NCBI RefSeq assembly: GCF_048282545.1
Contig: NZ_CP182485.1
Coordinates: 1,240,001 to 1,304,000, forward strand
DNA from: Opacimonas immobilis
GTDB taxonomy: Bacteria > Pseudomonadota > Gammaproteobacteria > Enterobacterales > Alteromonadaceae
Reading direction: 5' to 3'
DNA: 64,000 nt
Both the position numbers and the translations under genes were made by a program. Position 1 is the stretch's first letter, and each line of letters begins with the position of its first letter. The notes under the pieces were generated by a model. That model was not told the origin of the DNA. It ran no database searches and saw only the letters and a program-made list of their open reading frames with translations. Positions 8,381-17,519 of the stretch are shown piece by piece.

Positions 8381-9321
8381 AGAGAGTACGTTTCTATCAG
8401 TAATTCAACTAAAGCGGTGTGCTCAAAGTGGGTAGCTACATTCACTTTGGGGGCATCAAGCCAAATTGGGCTGTGGGTTGTTCCTGTTGGCGCAATACTG
8501 GTTTGTCCACGATCTACTTCGCCAACTCCGATTTTGGCATGTCCTTGAATAAACCCAAAAATATCAGGTTGCACCAAATACGCCAAAGGAAATACATCGT
8601 GAAAATAACATACCCGTTGGTCTTTACCTTGAGAATAAAAGTCCATGTAAAATTGAGAGGAATCTCGGACAAAGCCACCCAACATCTCATTGGCTTCAGC
8701 AAGTTTATTCACAAAATCAGGTTCGAAAGGAATATCATACGTCACATCTAACCCAAACATAGTGAGCGACCAGTCAGCCGCAAATACTTTGGCTGCGGCA
8801 TGGGCGTCATTCCAGATATTGGCTTCTGCTAAAGGGGTCACATTGCCCTTCACAAACGCCGCACCGCCCATGATGTAAACTTGTTTGATCAAGTTAGGAA
8901 GATTCGGTTCAAGATGCAGTGCGGTGGCTAAGTTACCCAAAGGTCCGACTGCAACAAGCGTAATCTCTCCGGGATATTGACGAGCCATATCAACGATGAA
9001 TTGCGCAGCTGGACGAGGATCTAATGCACGTTTAGGCGCTTGGATGGGGATATCGCCAAATCCGTTTTCGCCATGTACAAAATGGGCGTAGGTAGACTCA
9101 GGCCCTACCCATGGCATCGCTACGCCTTGGGTGACCGGTATATCTTGTTCAGCAAGATCACATAAGCGAAGTGCGTTTTGTGCAGCCATTTCTACGGGAA
9201 CATTGCCGTATACCGTGGTCAGCCCCAATACGTCAATGTCAGGGTGCTGAAAAGCGAAAAATATGGCCATTGCATCATCGATACCGGGATCCGTATCCAA
9301 AATGATTTTGTGTTTGCTCAT
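8377..9321 (-). CDS. Inosine/uridine-type nucleoside hydrolase
   Basis: Hydrolyses ribonucleosides to base and free ribose. The 314-residue protein begins MSKHKIILDTDPGIDDAMAI, containing the calcium-binding, catalytic DTDPGIDDA motif of the IUNH family; the C-terminal third keeps the conserved DVTYDIPF region. Substrate range cannot be read from sequence, so no rih symbol is given. The start at 9321 lies one base after the ribokinase stop; an ATG at 9330 is possible but its SD would be too close. Downstream fau overlaps by 4 bases. Released ribose is the substrate of the adjoining ribokinase. Confidence 0.92.
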   Translation of the reverse strand: MSKHKIILDTDPGIDDAMAIFFAFQHPDIDVLGLTTVYGNVPVEMAAQNALRLCDLAEQDIPVTQGVAMPWVGPESTYAHFVHGENGFGDIPIQAPKRALDPRPAAQFIVDMARQYPGEITLVAVGPLGNLATALHLEPNLPNLIKQVYIMGGAAFVKGNVTPLAEANIWNDAHAAAKVFAADWSLTMFGLDVTYDIPFEPDFVNKLAEANEMLGGFVRDSSQFYMDFYSQGKDQRVCYFHDVFPLAYLVQPDIFGFIQGHAKIGVGEVDRGQTSIAPTGTTHSPIWLDAPKVNVATHFEHTALVELLIETYSL

Positions 9322-9322
9322 G

Positions 9323-10216
9323 CTATCCATGCTCCGCTAAAAATTGTGAGACTTCATCATGGCTAGGAATGGAGGGCGCAGCCCCTACTCGCGTGACAGC
9401 AATCGCAGACGCTGCGCAGGCATGTCGTAATGCTTGCTTGGGTTGTTGATGGATTTGATAATGCGCTAAAAAGAAGCCGATAAAAGTATCGCCTGCCGCA
9501 GTAGTATCTACTGCATCCACCGAAAACGCTGGATACGCGATATGGTCGCCTCGACTGAACCATTCGACCCCTTGCTTCCCGAGCGTTAACAAAACAGAGC
9601 CATGTGCAAAACGCTCTTCAATGAACATCACAATGTCATCATAGTGTTCACTTCCCGCCAACTCTGCTGCTTCTATTTCGTTGACAATTAATAAATCAAT
9701 AAGTTGCATGTTTAAATCGTGAATATCAGCGGTCATTGGGGCTGGGTTGAAGGCTACCTTTAAGCCTTTGGCTTTGGCTTGTTCTAGTACCGCTTTGGTA
9801 CCTGTGGTTTCGTTTTGCAATAGGACCCAGTCGTCTTCGTTGGCGTCAAATAACGCTCGTTGAATGTCTTTTTCATTGATAAGGCGATTCGCGCCACCAA
9901 AGATAAAAATCGCGTTTTCGCCACTGGGTGTTACTTGAATGATCGCATGTCCAGAGGCAGTCGAAGTGCATTGAATAAAGCGACCATTGATCCCGAGTTT
10001 GATCATTTCTTGCTTAAACTGAACATCATTTTCGTTGATATAGCCGACGTGTAATACGTCGGCGCCAGCCTTAGCGAGCGCAATGGATTGGTTGGCACCT
10101 TTACCTCCGAGTAAAATTTGATAATCAGTGGTATCGAGTGTTTCACCAGGTTGAACAAAATGAGGCACTTGATAAACATGATCAATATTGATCGAGCCAA
10201 AATTAATAATCGCCAT
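9323..10216 (-). CDS. rbsK: Ribokinase (PfkB family)
   Basis: Phosphorylates ribose to ribose 5-phosphate. The 297 residues begin MAIINFGSINIDHVYQVP. PfkB signatures are GGKGANQSIALAKAGA near residues 38-53 and the C-terminal DTTAAGDTFIGFF with the catalytic Asp. A farther upstream in-frame ATG (10294) would run into the 6S RNA and lacks family similarity. It is the first gene after 6S RNA, followed by the nucleoside hydrolase one base later, giving a nucleoside to ribose to ribose-5-P route that ends with rpiA nearby. Confidence 0.92.
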   Translation of the reverse strand: MAIINFGSINIDHVYQVPHFVQPGETLDTTDYQILLGGKGANQSIALAKAGADVLHVGYINENDVQFKQEMIKLGINGRFIQCTSTASGHAIIQVTPSGENAIFIFGGANRLINEKDIQRALFDANEDDWVLLQNETTGTKAVLEQAKAKGLKVAFNPAPMTADIHDLNMQLIDLLIVNEIEAAELAGSEHYDDIVMFIEERFAHGSVLLTLGKQGVEWFSRGDHIAYPAFSVDAVDTTAAGDTFIGFFLAHYQIHQQPKQALRHACAASAIAVTRVGAAPSIPSHDEVSQFLAEHG

Positions 10217-10288
10217 CTGTCGTTGGTCTTTAAAAAGTAATTGATGGGGATAGTATAATACGAAATGTTGCGAACGCACAAAAAGATG

Positions 10289-10472
10289 AATCACCCAAGA
10301 TGCCGCCGCACATAATTCGCCCGAACGCCGAAATGTTCAGGGCGGAAATATCATCACTGCCGTAGGTTTCTTGATACGGGTCAAGCTTACACAAAAGCAG
10401 TTAAGTCAACTTCCTAAATAAGTAGCATCGGCCAGGGACATGTATGTACAAACGCGCACCCCAGGAGACAAT
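10289..10472 (-). ncRNA. ssrS: 6S RNA
   Basis: About 184 nt on the minus strand, the same length as E. coli 6S. The 3' segment GCGGCGGCATCTTGGGTGATT closely matches the E. coli 3' end, and the 5' segment (GTCTCCTGGGGTGC, minus strand) pairs with it over 12 of 13 positions to close the long stem. The 5' arm GTCCCTGGCCGATG and the internal hairpin CGCCCTGAAC...GTTCGGGCG (10318-10345) also correspond to known 6S elements. 6S RNA binds the sigma-70 holoenzyme in stationary phase. Location next to ygfB and upstream of fau agrees with the gammaproteobacterial order. This accounts for most of the 376-base gap between rbsK and ygfB; exact ends are estimates. Confidence 0.9.
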
Positions 10473-10475
10473 TTC

Positions 10476-10503
10476 AGAATAGCAAACTGGGATTAAATGT
10501 CTA
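10476..10503 (-). promoter_or_regulatory. Promoter of 6S RNA
   Basis: Minus strand TAGACA (10503-10498), 16-base spacer, TATTCT (10481-10476). It places transcription start at about 10469-10472, where the 6S 5' arm begins. Confidence 0.6.
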
Positions 10504-10592
10504 GTGAAATAATTTTTATTTTGTGTGCTTTGAGGAAGATCATTTGCAGAGTTTTTGCTAACATCGAGGCATGTAAACGCAAAAGGTGAACT

Positions 10593-11132
10593 ATGGATTT
10601 TATTGGTCTGACGAAGGTCTTAGCACAACACGATATTTTGATTGATGGAGCGGAAGCGCAAGGATTAATTTGTGGCATGTTGTGTGGCGGTATGTCCACT
10701 GATGATAAGCAATGGCGCTCGGTATTTGCTGATTTGGTAAACAATGGCGTTGCCATGCCTGAAACCGTTATAGAGGGACTCAACCAGACGTTCACACAGT
10801 TAGTTTCGCAACTCACTAGCCATGATTTTGCTTTGCAGTTATTTATTCCCGATGAAGATGAACCTTTATCTGCTCAAGGCTTAGGACTCATTAATTGGGT
10901 CAATGGCTTTAATGCTGGTTTTGGTCTACACCAAACAAACTTAAAAAAATGTTCTGAAGATGTCCAAGAAGGGATTGAAGACTTAGCTCAGATCGCACGT
11001 ATGGAACCGCCACTAGACGAAGAAGACATAGAGGCGGAATTGACCGAAATCATAGAATATGTGCGTATTACAGCTATGTTATGCTTTAACGAGCTTCACC
11101 CTGAAAGTGAAGAAAAGCCCACATTGCACTAA
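10593..11132 (+). CDS. ygfB: YgfB/YecA family (UPF0149) protein
   Basis: A 179-residue acidic cytoplasmic protein of the UPF0149 family. Features seen are the N-terminal helices with GLICGMLCGG, the FIPDEDEPL segment and LINWVNGFNAGFGL, with an acidic C-terminal half. Function is poorly defined in most species. The gene heads a tight run with pepP and ubiH (stop and start overlap by one base at pepP), the same order as in E. coli. The divergent zapA that normally sits beside it is absent here; 6S RNA is directly adjacent. Confidence 0.9.
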   Translation: MDFIGLTKVLAQHDILIDGAEAQGLICGMLCGGMSTDDKQWRSVFADLVNNGVAMPETVIEGLNQTFTQLVSQLTSHDFALQLFIPDEDEPLSAQGLGLINWVNGFNAGFGLHQTNLKKCSEDVQEGIEDLAQIARMEPPLDEEDIEAELTEIIEYVRITAMLCFNELHPESEEKPTLH

Positions 11133-12463
11133 TGGATTTGCCCATGTTTACACAGCGCCGTAAAGCTTTATTAGAGAGTTTGCCACCCGATAGTTATGCG
11201 ATCATTTTTGCTGCGCCAGAAAAAACACGCAGCAACGATACTGAGTTTTTATTTCGTCAAGACAGCGACTTTTATTACCTCACTGGGTTTAACGAACCGA
11301 ATGCGTGCTTGGTGCTTGTATCTGATACTCAAGAAGCGATTTTATTTTGCCAAGAAAAAGACCCAACCGCAGAAATATGGCATGGACGACGTTTAGGAGT
11401 CGAGCAGGCGGCTGATACTCTGGGGATCACCAAAGCGTTTGGTTTTGCTGAGATAGCCGAACACTTACCCAATATCATTAGAGGGATTGGCCAATGTGGG
11501 TATATGTTTGGCCAGCAAAGAGTATTTTGGGATACCATAGACCCCATCTTACTGTCATTGCGTAATACGCCTAAGGCACCCGATTCCGCACCGGTAAATC
11601 TATTTGATATCACGCCAATATTACATCGTAGCAGAATGCAAAAGAGTGATGCAGAGCTTGCGTTAATTCGACGCAGTTGTGACATCGCAGCGAATGCGCA
11701 CAAAGCTGCCATGCGAGCCTGTCAACCAGGTCTATCGGAAGCCACTTTGGAAGCCGTTTTGCATTATCATTTTGCGTTAGAGGGGGCTCGCTTGCCTGCT
11801 TATAATTCTATTGTGGGTGGCGGTGACAACGCTTGTATACTGCATTACACGGTCAACGACCAACCCTTACGCGAAGGTGATTTGGTATTGATTGACGCAG
11901 GGTGTGAATATGAAGGGTATGCCGCAGATATTACCCGAACTTTCCCTGTCAATGGTCAGTTTAGTCCGGCTCAAGCAGAGTTATATGATGTGGTCTTAGC
12001 TGCACAGGCTGCGGCCATTGCGCGTTGTGTTGCGGGTAACGAATTTGCGGATATGCAACACGCAGCCCTTGAAGTCTTAGTCGCGGGGCTGATTGATTTA
12101 GGGATTTTGCATGGTACAGTTGAAGACAATATCGACCAGCAAACCTATCGTGCCTATTACATGCATGGGATTGGGCATTTTTTGGGACTGGACGTGCATG
12201 ATGCAGGGGTTTACCAGCATAAAGGGGTGCCCACAAAGTTACAACCAAATATGGTACTGACTATTGAACCTGGACTGTATATTGCTAAAGATAGCGAGTG
12301 CCCTGAGCAGTACAAGGGGATAGGTATTCGCATTGAAGATGATGTCGTCGTGCAACACAACGGGTGTGAAGTCTTAACCAGTGGTGTGCCCAAAACCCGA
12401 GCACAAATTGAAGCCTTGATGGGCGAAGCTTACCGTGATCCATTATGTCCCTCTCAAGCATAA
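11132..12463 (+). CDS. pepP: Xaa-Pro aminopeptidase
   Basis: Dinuclear-metal (usually Mn) M24B exopeptidase releasing N-terminal residues preceding proline. The 443 residues show the N-terminal AMP_N domain (RQDSDFYYLTGFNEPNACLVL) and the pita-bread catalytic domain with metal ligands in VLIDAGCEYEGYAADITRTFP (two Asp), HGIGHFLGLDVHD (His), TIEPGLYI (Glu) and GIRIEDDVVV (Glu). The start overlaps the ygfB stop (TAATG), and the 3' end overlaps ubiH by 19 bases. Confidence 0.95.
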   Translation: MDLPMFTQRRKALLESLPPDSYAIIFAAPEKTRSNDTEFLFRQDSDFYYLTGFNEPNACLVLVSDTQEAILFCQEKDPTAEIWHGRRLGVEQAADTLGITKAFGFAEIAEHLPNIIRGIGQCGYMFGQQRVFWDTIDPILLSLRNTPKAPDSAPVNLFDITPILHRSRMQKSDAELALIRRSCDIAANAHKAAMRACQPGLSEATLEAVLHYHFALEGARLPAYNSIVGGGDNACILHYTVNDQPLREGDLVLIDAGCEYEGYAADITRTFPVNGQFSPAQAELYDVVLAAQAAAIARCVAGNEFADMQHAALEVLVAGLIDLGILHGTVEDNIDQQTYRAYYMHGIGHFLGLDVHDAGVYQHKGVPTKLQPNMVLTIEPGLYIAKDSECPEQYKGIGIRIEDDVVVQHNGCEVLTSGVPKTRAQIEALMGEAYRDPLCPSQA

Positions 12464-13605
12464 ATACTGATGTGTGTATTGTGGGTGGCGGTAGTGTAGG
12501 TGCTCTGCTGGCCTTACACCTTGCGCATTCTACTGATTTGTCAGTGCATTTGATTGAACAACAAAGCTATGATGATGTGTGTGCCGATCCAAGGCACATT
12601 GCGTTAGCCGCTTCGACAGTTGATACCATGACTCAGCTTGGCATCGACTGTGCCACATTAGGGTACCCAATCAAACAAATTCACGTCAGTGATACTGGGT
12701 ACTTGGGACAATGCCGCTTACAGGCTTCTGAGCTAAATGTGCCTGCGTTAGGATATGTTGTATCTTTATCCGCCTTAACTCGACAACTTCACTTACAGCT
12801 CGGTGATCATCCTCAAGTCATTGTCCATTACCAAAACCGTATTGCCTCTTATGAACACTCTAATGGGCACCACCACATTGCCAGTGACACCCAACAATGG
12901 GTCTGCCAATACTGTGTGGTTGCCGCCGGCAACAGCCAAATGATACCATGGCTACTGGAGACCGAGACACAAAAAGATTACGGGCAGTATGGCGTTGTGG
13001 CAAACATCAAAGTCGCTGGCAATGGCCCGCAGCGTTACCGGCATACTACCGCTTTTGAACGTTTTACCAACACCGGTCCTTTGGCCATGCTGCCAATAGA
13101 GGACGATACGTACAATATGCTGTGGTCGATGACTCAAGACCAGGCTGAAACGTTTGTGACACACTCATACACTAAACAATGTGAATTAGTGCAAGAAGCA
13201 TTCGGTACTCGTCTAGGTCGGTTTATGCAGATTGAGCGACCTGTGATGTTTCCACTGCGTTTGACTCAGCAGCAGTCACAGCATCAAGGTATTATCGTAT
13301 TAGGTAATGCGTCACAAACCTTACATCCTATCGCAGGTCAGGGATTCAATTTGGCTCATCGTGATGTGGTTGCGCTCGTTAGATTATTGGCTGAGAAGTA
13401 TTCGCCGATAGATATTGCTGAGACTTACCGCAAAACGCGCACGCGCGATCGCCAAAGCACCATCCAGGCAACCGATTGGTTGTTGCACAGTTTCAGTCAT
13501 GAATTATTGCCATTTGTCCTGCCACGTAATCTTGGGCTCCTTGCGATGCAAAAATCACGCTGGTTACGCCGGTGGTTTGCGCGTCTGGCTATGGGGTATC
13601 GATAA
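12445..13605 (+). CDS. ubiH: UbiH/UbiI family FAD-dependent ubiquinone hydroxylase
   Basis: Flavin monooxygenase of aerobic ubiquinone synthesis, probably the C4 hydroxylase acting on the 2-octaprenyl-6-methoxyphenol ring. 386 residues: N-terminal FAD dinucleotide motif VCIVGGGSVGALLALHLA, the ADPRHIALAAST motif typical of UbiH, and the second FAD motif LGNASQTLHPIAGQGFNLAHRDV at about 282-304. Overlaps pepP, as in other gammaproteobacteria. The usual next gene (ubiI/visC) is missing and the XrtA locus begins instead. Distinction from UbiI rests on gene order and the ADPR motif. Confidence 0.88.
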   Translation: MSLSSINTDVCIVGGGSVGALLALHLAHSTDLSVHLIEQQSYDDVCADPRHIALAASTVDTMTQLGIDCATLGYPIKQIHVSDTGYLGQCRLQASELNVPALGYVVSLSALTRQLHLQLGDHPQVIVHYQNRIASYEHSNGHHHIASDTQQWVCQYCVVAAGNSQMIPWLLETETQKDYGQYGVVANIKVAGNGPQRYRHTTAFERFTNTGPLAMLPIEDDTYNMLWSMTQDQAETFVTHSYTKQCELVQEAFGTRLGRFMQIERPVMFPLRLTQQQSQHQGIIVLGNASQTLHPIAGQGFNLAHRDVVALVRLLAEKYSPIDIAETYRKTRTRDRQSTIQATDWLLHSFSHELLPFVLPRNLGLLAMQKSRWLRRWFARLAMGYR

Positions 13606-13683
13606 TTCCAAGTTTGACTTAATCTCTGCAACTCGAGGCCGATAATCTTGTAGTAGAGAATATGACTCAAGGACGAATACCGT

Positions 13684-14976
13684 ATGTACGAAAGTCACTA
13701 TGGACTGACGGCGAAACCATTTCAACTCACCCCCGATCCCAATTTCTTTTTTGCCAGTAAACTGCATCGTCGAGCGATGTCATACCTGCAATATGGCTTA
13801 TCCCAAGCAGAAGGGTTTATTGTCATTACAGGAGGCATAGGCACCGGGAAGACAACTCTTGCCAATAGTTTATTGGCCAATATAGAGCAAGACATCGTCG
13901 CGGTGCAGATCGTCACGCCCAAGCTTAGCCCTGATGAAGCCGTTAAGATGGTAGCGGCTAAATTTGGAATTGAGGTCAGTGAACGCAGCAAAACAGAGAT
14001 ATTAAAAGATCTGGAAACTTACCTCTATCAATTATCGAAAGAAGGGCAACGTGCCTTACTATTGGTGGATGAAGCACAAAACTTACCGTTAGAGACCATT
14101 GAAGAATTACGGATGCTGTCGAACTTTCAACAAAATGGCAAACCGTTATTGCAAAGTTTTTTACTCGGTCAGGATGAGTTGCAACCCATTTTGCGTGCAC
14201 CCAATATGGAACAGTTCCGCCAGCGTATTGTGGCGTCCTGTCACCTTGCTGCATTGAGTCAAGAAGAGGTCTACGAATACATCCCATACCGTATGGAACA
14301 CGCGGGTTGGGATAAGGAAGAGAAGGGCGATTTATTCAGTGCAGAAGCACTGGAGAGAATTTATGAGTTCACCAAAGGGATCCCCCGTAAAATCAACACA
14401 TTTATGGATAGAGTGTTGTTGGTTGGGTTTTTAGAAAATACGCATAATATTGAGCTGGAGCACATTGAAAAAGTCATCGATGAAGTGTCACAAGAGATGT
14501 TTACTAGTGAAGAAATGGCCGATTATGAAGCTGGTCAAGAGGCGATGGCGCAAGTCCGTGCGCAACAAAAATTGGCTAATGAACTACCGCAAAATCAGAT
14601 CGCTCAACCACTCGTCGAACCATCTGCTGCACCTCGTAATCCCAGTGTTCCTTATACCAACAAAGCACATACTCAGACACGTGATGTCGTGTTACAAACG
14701 CTTTCAGAACAAGCGCTTGAAGATGGCGAGAACGGTCAGCCATTAACGGCCGAAGAACGCTTGAAGTTGGCCGAATACGACATTGAATATTACAAATCAC
14801 AGCTGGATGAGCTCGTTGGGGCGCTTGATCAAGCGCTTGCCAACAAACTCAAGCTGACCCAATACATCGATACTCTACTGAAGCATAAGTACCGTCGGTA
14901 CGATAATGAAACGCGGTATCAGAAGGAAAAAGAAGAGAATAAAGGCAGTGAAGAGAAAGAGAAACCCCTTAACTAA
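13684..14976 (+). CDS. XrtA/PEP-CTERM-associated AAA ATPase (ExeA/GspA-like)
   Basis: Cytoplasmic ATPase of the ExeA type in the subfamily found beside exosortase A. Seen in 430 residues: N-terminal YESHYGLTAKPFQLTPDPNFFF typical of the family, Walker A GGIGTGKTT at 50-58, Walker B LLLVDEAQ at 125-132, and an R-rich arginine-finger region (RQRIVASC). From about 290 there is a low-complexity and coiled-coil extension (residues 360-430, ending in a highly charged KEKEENKGSEEKEK). No peptidoglycan-binding domain is evident. AAGGA precedes the ATG. It transcribes towards the convergent eps genes and ends in a terminator. Confidence 0.85.
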   Translation: MYESHYGLTAKPFQLTPDPNFFFASKLHRRAMSYLQYGLSQAEGFIVITGGIGTGKTTLANSLLANIEQDIVAVQIVTPKLSPDEAVKMVAAKFGIEVSERSKTEILKDLETYLYQLSKEGQRALLLVDEAQNLPLETIEELRMLSNFQQNGKPLLQSFLLGQDELQPILRAPNMEQFRQRIVASCHLAALSQEEVYEYIPYRMEHAGWDKEEKGDLFSAEALERIYEFTKGIPRKINTFMDRVLLVGFLENTHNIELEHIEKVIDEVSQEMFTSEEMADYEAGQEAMAQVRAQQKLANELPQNQIAQPLVEPSAAPRNPSVPYTNKAHTQTRDVVLQTLSEQALEDGENGQPLTAEERLKLAEYDIEYYKSQLDELVGALDQALANKLKLTQYIDTLLKHKYRRYDNETRYQKEKEENKGSEEKEKPLN

Positions 14977-14988
14977 GGGGTTTTTTTG
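14962..14988 (+). terminator. Terminator overlapping the ATPase stop codon
   Basis: Stem AACCCCTT/AAGGGGTT with T7 after it; the TAA stop of the ATPase gene lies within the loop and 3' arm. The stem can also form in transcripts from the minus strand, but there it lacks a U-tract. Confidence 0.85.
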
Positions 14989-14989
14989 A

Positions 14990-16618
14990 TTATTGCTCTT
15001 CGTATGACAACGAGAAGGTGATGCGGCTTTCCGTATAATCCTCGTCTGTAAACACCCCAAACGAATTAAATCCAGTGACAGAGCCTTCTTTATCAAGGCG
15101 TTTGAGTGTCAATTCAGTATTGAGTGATCGACCAAAATCACGGCTTAAGGTCATCCCATATTCTGTGAACGTACCTTCTGAGGTGGATGCATCACTCAAC
15201 AGGGTTTGGAGATACTCTTGTGTTGAGTATTCTAGGCTGATACTGGTATAGCTTCCCACCTGGTAGCCAAGTTGGAAGTCAATGATGTCGGCATCAATAA
15301 TATTTTGTTGCCGCAAACGCTCTTGTGAGGTTTGCGAAAAAGTTAAACTGATCGTCGTTTTGCGTTTATCGTAAAGCAAAGCCAAGCTGTCAGACTTGCG
15401 AATGATGACAGAATCGACCAATGCAAATACCGGTTGTGAAACATTAATAAATTGCTCACCCGCGCCCAGCGTATAATCGGTAGTCTCGGGTAAGAAGCAA
15501 TCATTAATGGAACTCGCTCCAGCACCACAGACAAACGGTGTCACAATCGAGCCTTGGTTGAGTAATCGAGAGGTGGACGTTACCGCTTCACTTCGAGAGG
15601 CTACTGCCCGCAGATGCTTTAAGTTATAGACAAAATTCGCACTTGAGGTGCGTCCAAAGAAACGCTTTGAAGTCCGTGCATTGAGACGAGTGCGAGAGCT
15701 GAATGCCCAATCAATTGCGCCGACCAAGTAGTCTTCCTCATCTGCCTCAGGGTCATCACTTTGACTGGTATTCCAAGTCAACGAGAGGGAACGCTCCGCA
15801 GACGGCGAATAACTCAATCCAACCCCATAACTGGTAAAATCACGAATTTGTGCATTACCGGTATCAGCAAGGGATGCTTCATTGGCGTCAAACGATGCAT
15901 TCAAGGCCAATCCAACCTTACCGAACAAGCGATAACTGGCATCTAAGTTGGCATAAGTCGTGTCAAAATCTCGATTGGTAAACTCTGATGAGTCGGTTTG
16001 AGTTACTTGCAAAGACCATTTCAAGTCAGGCAAGGCATTGCCATTGACTAGATTGAGGCTGAGCCTATGAGAGTCACTTTTCAAAACTGCGCCACCATCG
16101 CGCTGCGTTTCAGAAGAAGTAACGTCGCCAGTTAAGCTCCCACCAAAGACCGAACCAGTTAACCATTCTGAGGTAAAGCCCACGCCATAGCGTTGGGTTT
16201 TATTCAAATCTCGGTTGGGAGACAAAAACAAGTTACGCCCTAGGTTATTCACATTAAAACTATTGTAGCCTTGGCGGGCATTGGCATTGATTTGTAACAG
16301 GCGCTCAATGACGGTCCATGAGGTACTCAAACTTGCGTTGGTAAAATCATAAGATTGTGTGTCTGTACCATTGTCAAAACGTTGCTGGATGTGCTCGGCA
16401 TTAAGGTTGATATTGAGCAGTTTGGCATCGTATTGTATGCCAATTTGCGGACGGATTTGTTGGGTCTGCGCGGCGATAGCTCCGCTTTGTGACAACGTAA
16501 AATATTGCTCAATGTGTTCACCCGTCACCTTGGCAACGACAGATAATTCTCCAGCCGCAGCGGTTGATACTGACGTGATGGCTAACCACATCGCGACCTG
16601 TAATCGATTGAATTTCAC
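14990..16618 (-). CDS. XrtA-associated outer-membrane beta-barrel protein (TIGR03016-like)
   Basis: 542 residues with a signal peptide (MKFNRLQVAMWLAITSVSTAAA, cleavage before GELSV). The rest is made of alternating amphipathic strands with many Asn, Ser, Thr and aromatic residues, ending ITFSLSYEEQ. This fits a large barrel of the PEP-CTERM system-associated family that sits beside the tyrosine kinase and chain-length genes in XrtA loci. A plausible role is the outer-membrane exit channel for the exopolysaccharide; this is inference. It is last in a four-gene minus-strand operon. Confidence 0.75.
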   Translation of the reverse strand: MKFNRLQVAMWLAITSVSTAAAGELSVVAKVTGEHIEQYFTLSQSGAIAAQTQQIRPQIGIQYDAKLLNINLNAEHIQQRFDNGTDTQSYDFTNASLSTSWTVIERLLQINANARQGYNSFNVNNLGRNLFLSPNRDLNKTQRYGVGFTSEWLTGSVFGGSLTGDVTSSETQRDGGAVLKSDSHRLSLNLVNGNALPDLKWSLQVTQTDSSEFTNRDFDTTYANLDASYRLFGKVGLALNASFDANEASLADTGNAQIRDFTSYGVGLSYSPSAERSLSLTWNTSQSDDPEADEEDYLVGAIDWAFSSRTRLNARTSKRFFGRTSSANFVYNLKHLRAVASRSEAVTSTSRLLNQGSIVTPFVCGAGASSINDCFLPETTDYTLGAGEQFINVSQPVFALVDSVIIRKSDSLALLYDKRKTTISLTFSQTSQERLRQQNIIDADIIDFQLGYQVGSYTSISLEYSTQEYLQTLLSDASTSEGTFTEYGMTLSRDFGRSLNTELTLKRLDKEGSVTGFNSFGVFTDEDYTESRITFSLSYEEQ

Positions 16619-16637
16619 CTATACTACTCCATTAGGT

Positions 16638-17519
16638 TTATGATGGTTTGGCACCGTAGTAGTAACCGTAATAATCACCGTATTTTGAGCCTTGATGAGT
16701 GGATTTGTTCATCACAAACCCAATCGCCATGTCTGGGTTCAAGCGCTCAACCGTCTCTTGAATGTCAGACAGTTTGGCTCTCCCCTCCTCAACCACCAGC
16801 ACTGCTTGACCCGCAAAGCCAGCCATGATGGCAGATTCATTGATCCCCAATAACGGAGGCGTATCAATAATGACCACGCGGTCAGGGTAGCGTTTGGAAA
16901 ACTCTTCAATGGTATTTTCCATGCGCTTACTCGCCAGAAGTTCAGTAGATAAGTGATGTGTTTGCCCAGCAGGTATGATTTTCAACTTAGCGACATTCGT
17001 ATTGTAGAGTACCTGTGATAAATCCATCTGGTCGTTATTCAAGTATTCCATCAAACCTTGCTCTGCTTCAACACCGAGTGTACGTAACACATTTGGCTTG
17101 AGCACATCGGCATCCACTAACAATACCGTTTTGTCTTGTTCAGCCGCGATGGATAGCGCTAAGTTGATAGCCGTGAACGTTTTGCCCTCAGAAGGTCGAG
17201 CACTACTGACCATAATGATGTTACTGCGTGCTAGTGTCGTCGATAAAAAGCCAAAAGCATTTTTTAGCAGCTTACGCTTAATTTCTCGATACTCTTCATT
17301 AATTCGAGTGCGCTTGGTATTTAAAGATACAAACCCTTTTTGATCCAACTCATCCAAGTTCAAGGTGAGGCTTTGATTGTTTGAAACAGCAGATGCTTTT
17401 GTGGGAAAGGGAGCTTGCAACGTACGTTCAACCGATGTTGTCGTTTCCGTTTCTGTTGCCACAGTTTGAGGAGTATCCTCACGTTGGCGCTGGAGGGCCT
17501 TCTCGATTGAATTATCCAT
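16638..17519 (-). CDS. XrtA-associated bacterial tyrosine autokinase
   Basis: BY-kinase of the CapB/EpsG type that works with a membrane chain-length partner to control polysaccharide assembly. 293 residues: Walker A SSARPSEGKT (105-114), Walker A' LLVDAD (133-138), Walker B VVIIDTPP (215-222), and a C-terminal tyrosine cluster (YGDYYGYYYG, 280-289) that is the usual autophosphorylation site. The N-terminal 60 residues are variable. Its start overlaps the stop of the chain-length gene (TAATG), matching the usual split kinase/Wzz pair. Confidence 0.9.
   Translation of the reverse strand: MDNSIEKALQRQREDTPQTVATETETTTSVERTLQAPFPTKASAVSNNQSLTLNLDELDQKGFVSLNTKRTRINEEYREIKRKLLKNAFGFLSTTLARSNIIMVSSARPSEGKTFTAINLALSIAAEQDKTVLLVDADVLKPNVLRTLGVEAEQGLMEYLNNDQMDLSQVLYNTNVAKLKIIPAGQTHHLSTELLASKRMENTIEEFSKRYPDRVVIIDTPPLLGINESAIMAGFAGQAVLVVEEGRAKLSDIQETVERLNPDMAIGFVMNKSTHQGSKYGDYYGYYYGAKPS

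Noticed and set aside
10216..10294. Longer ribokinase start at 10294
   Set aside because: The extra 26 residues have no PfkB similarity and the region overlaps the 6S RNA 3' end and promoter-like sequence.
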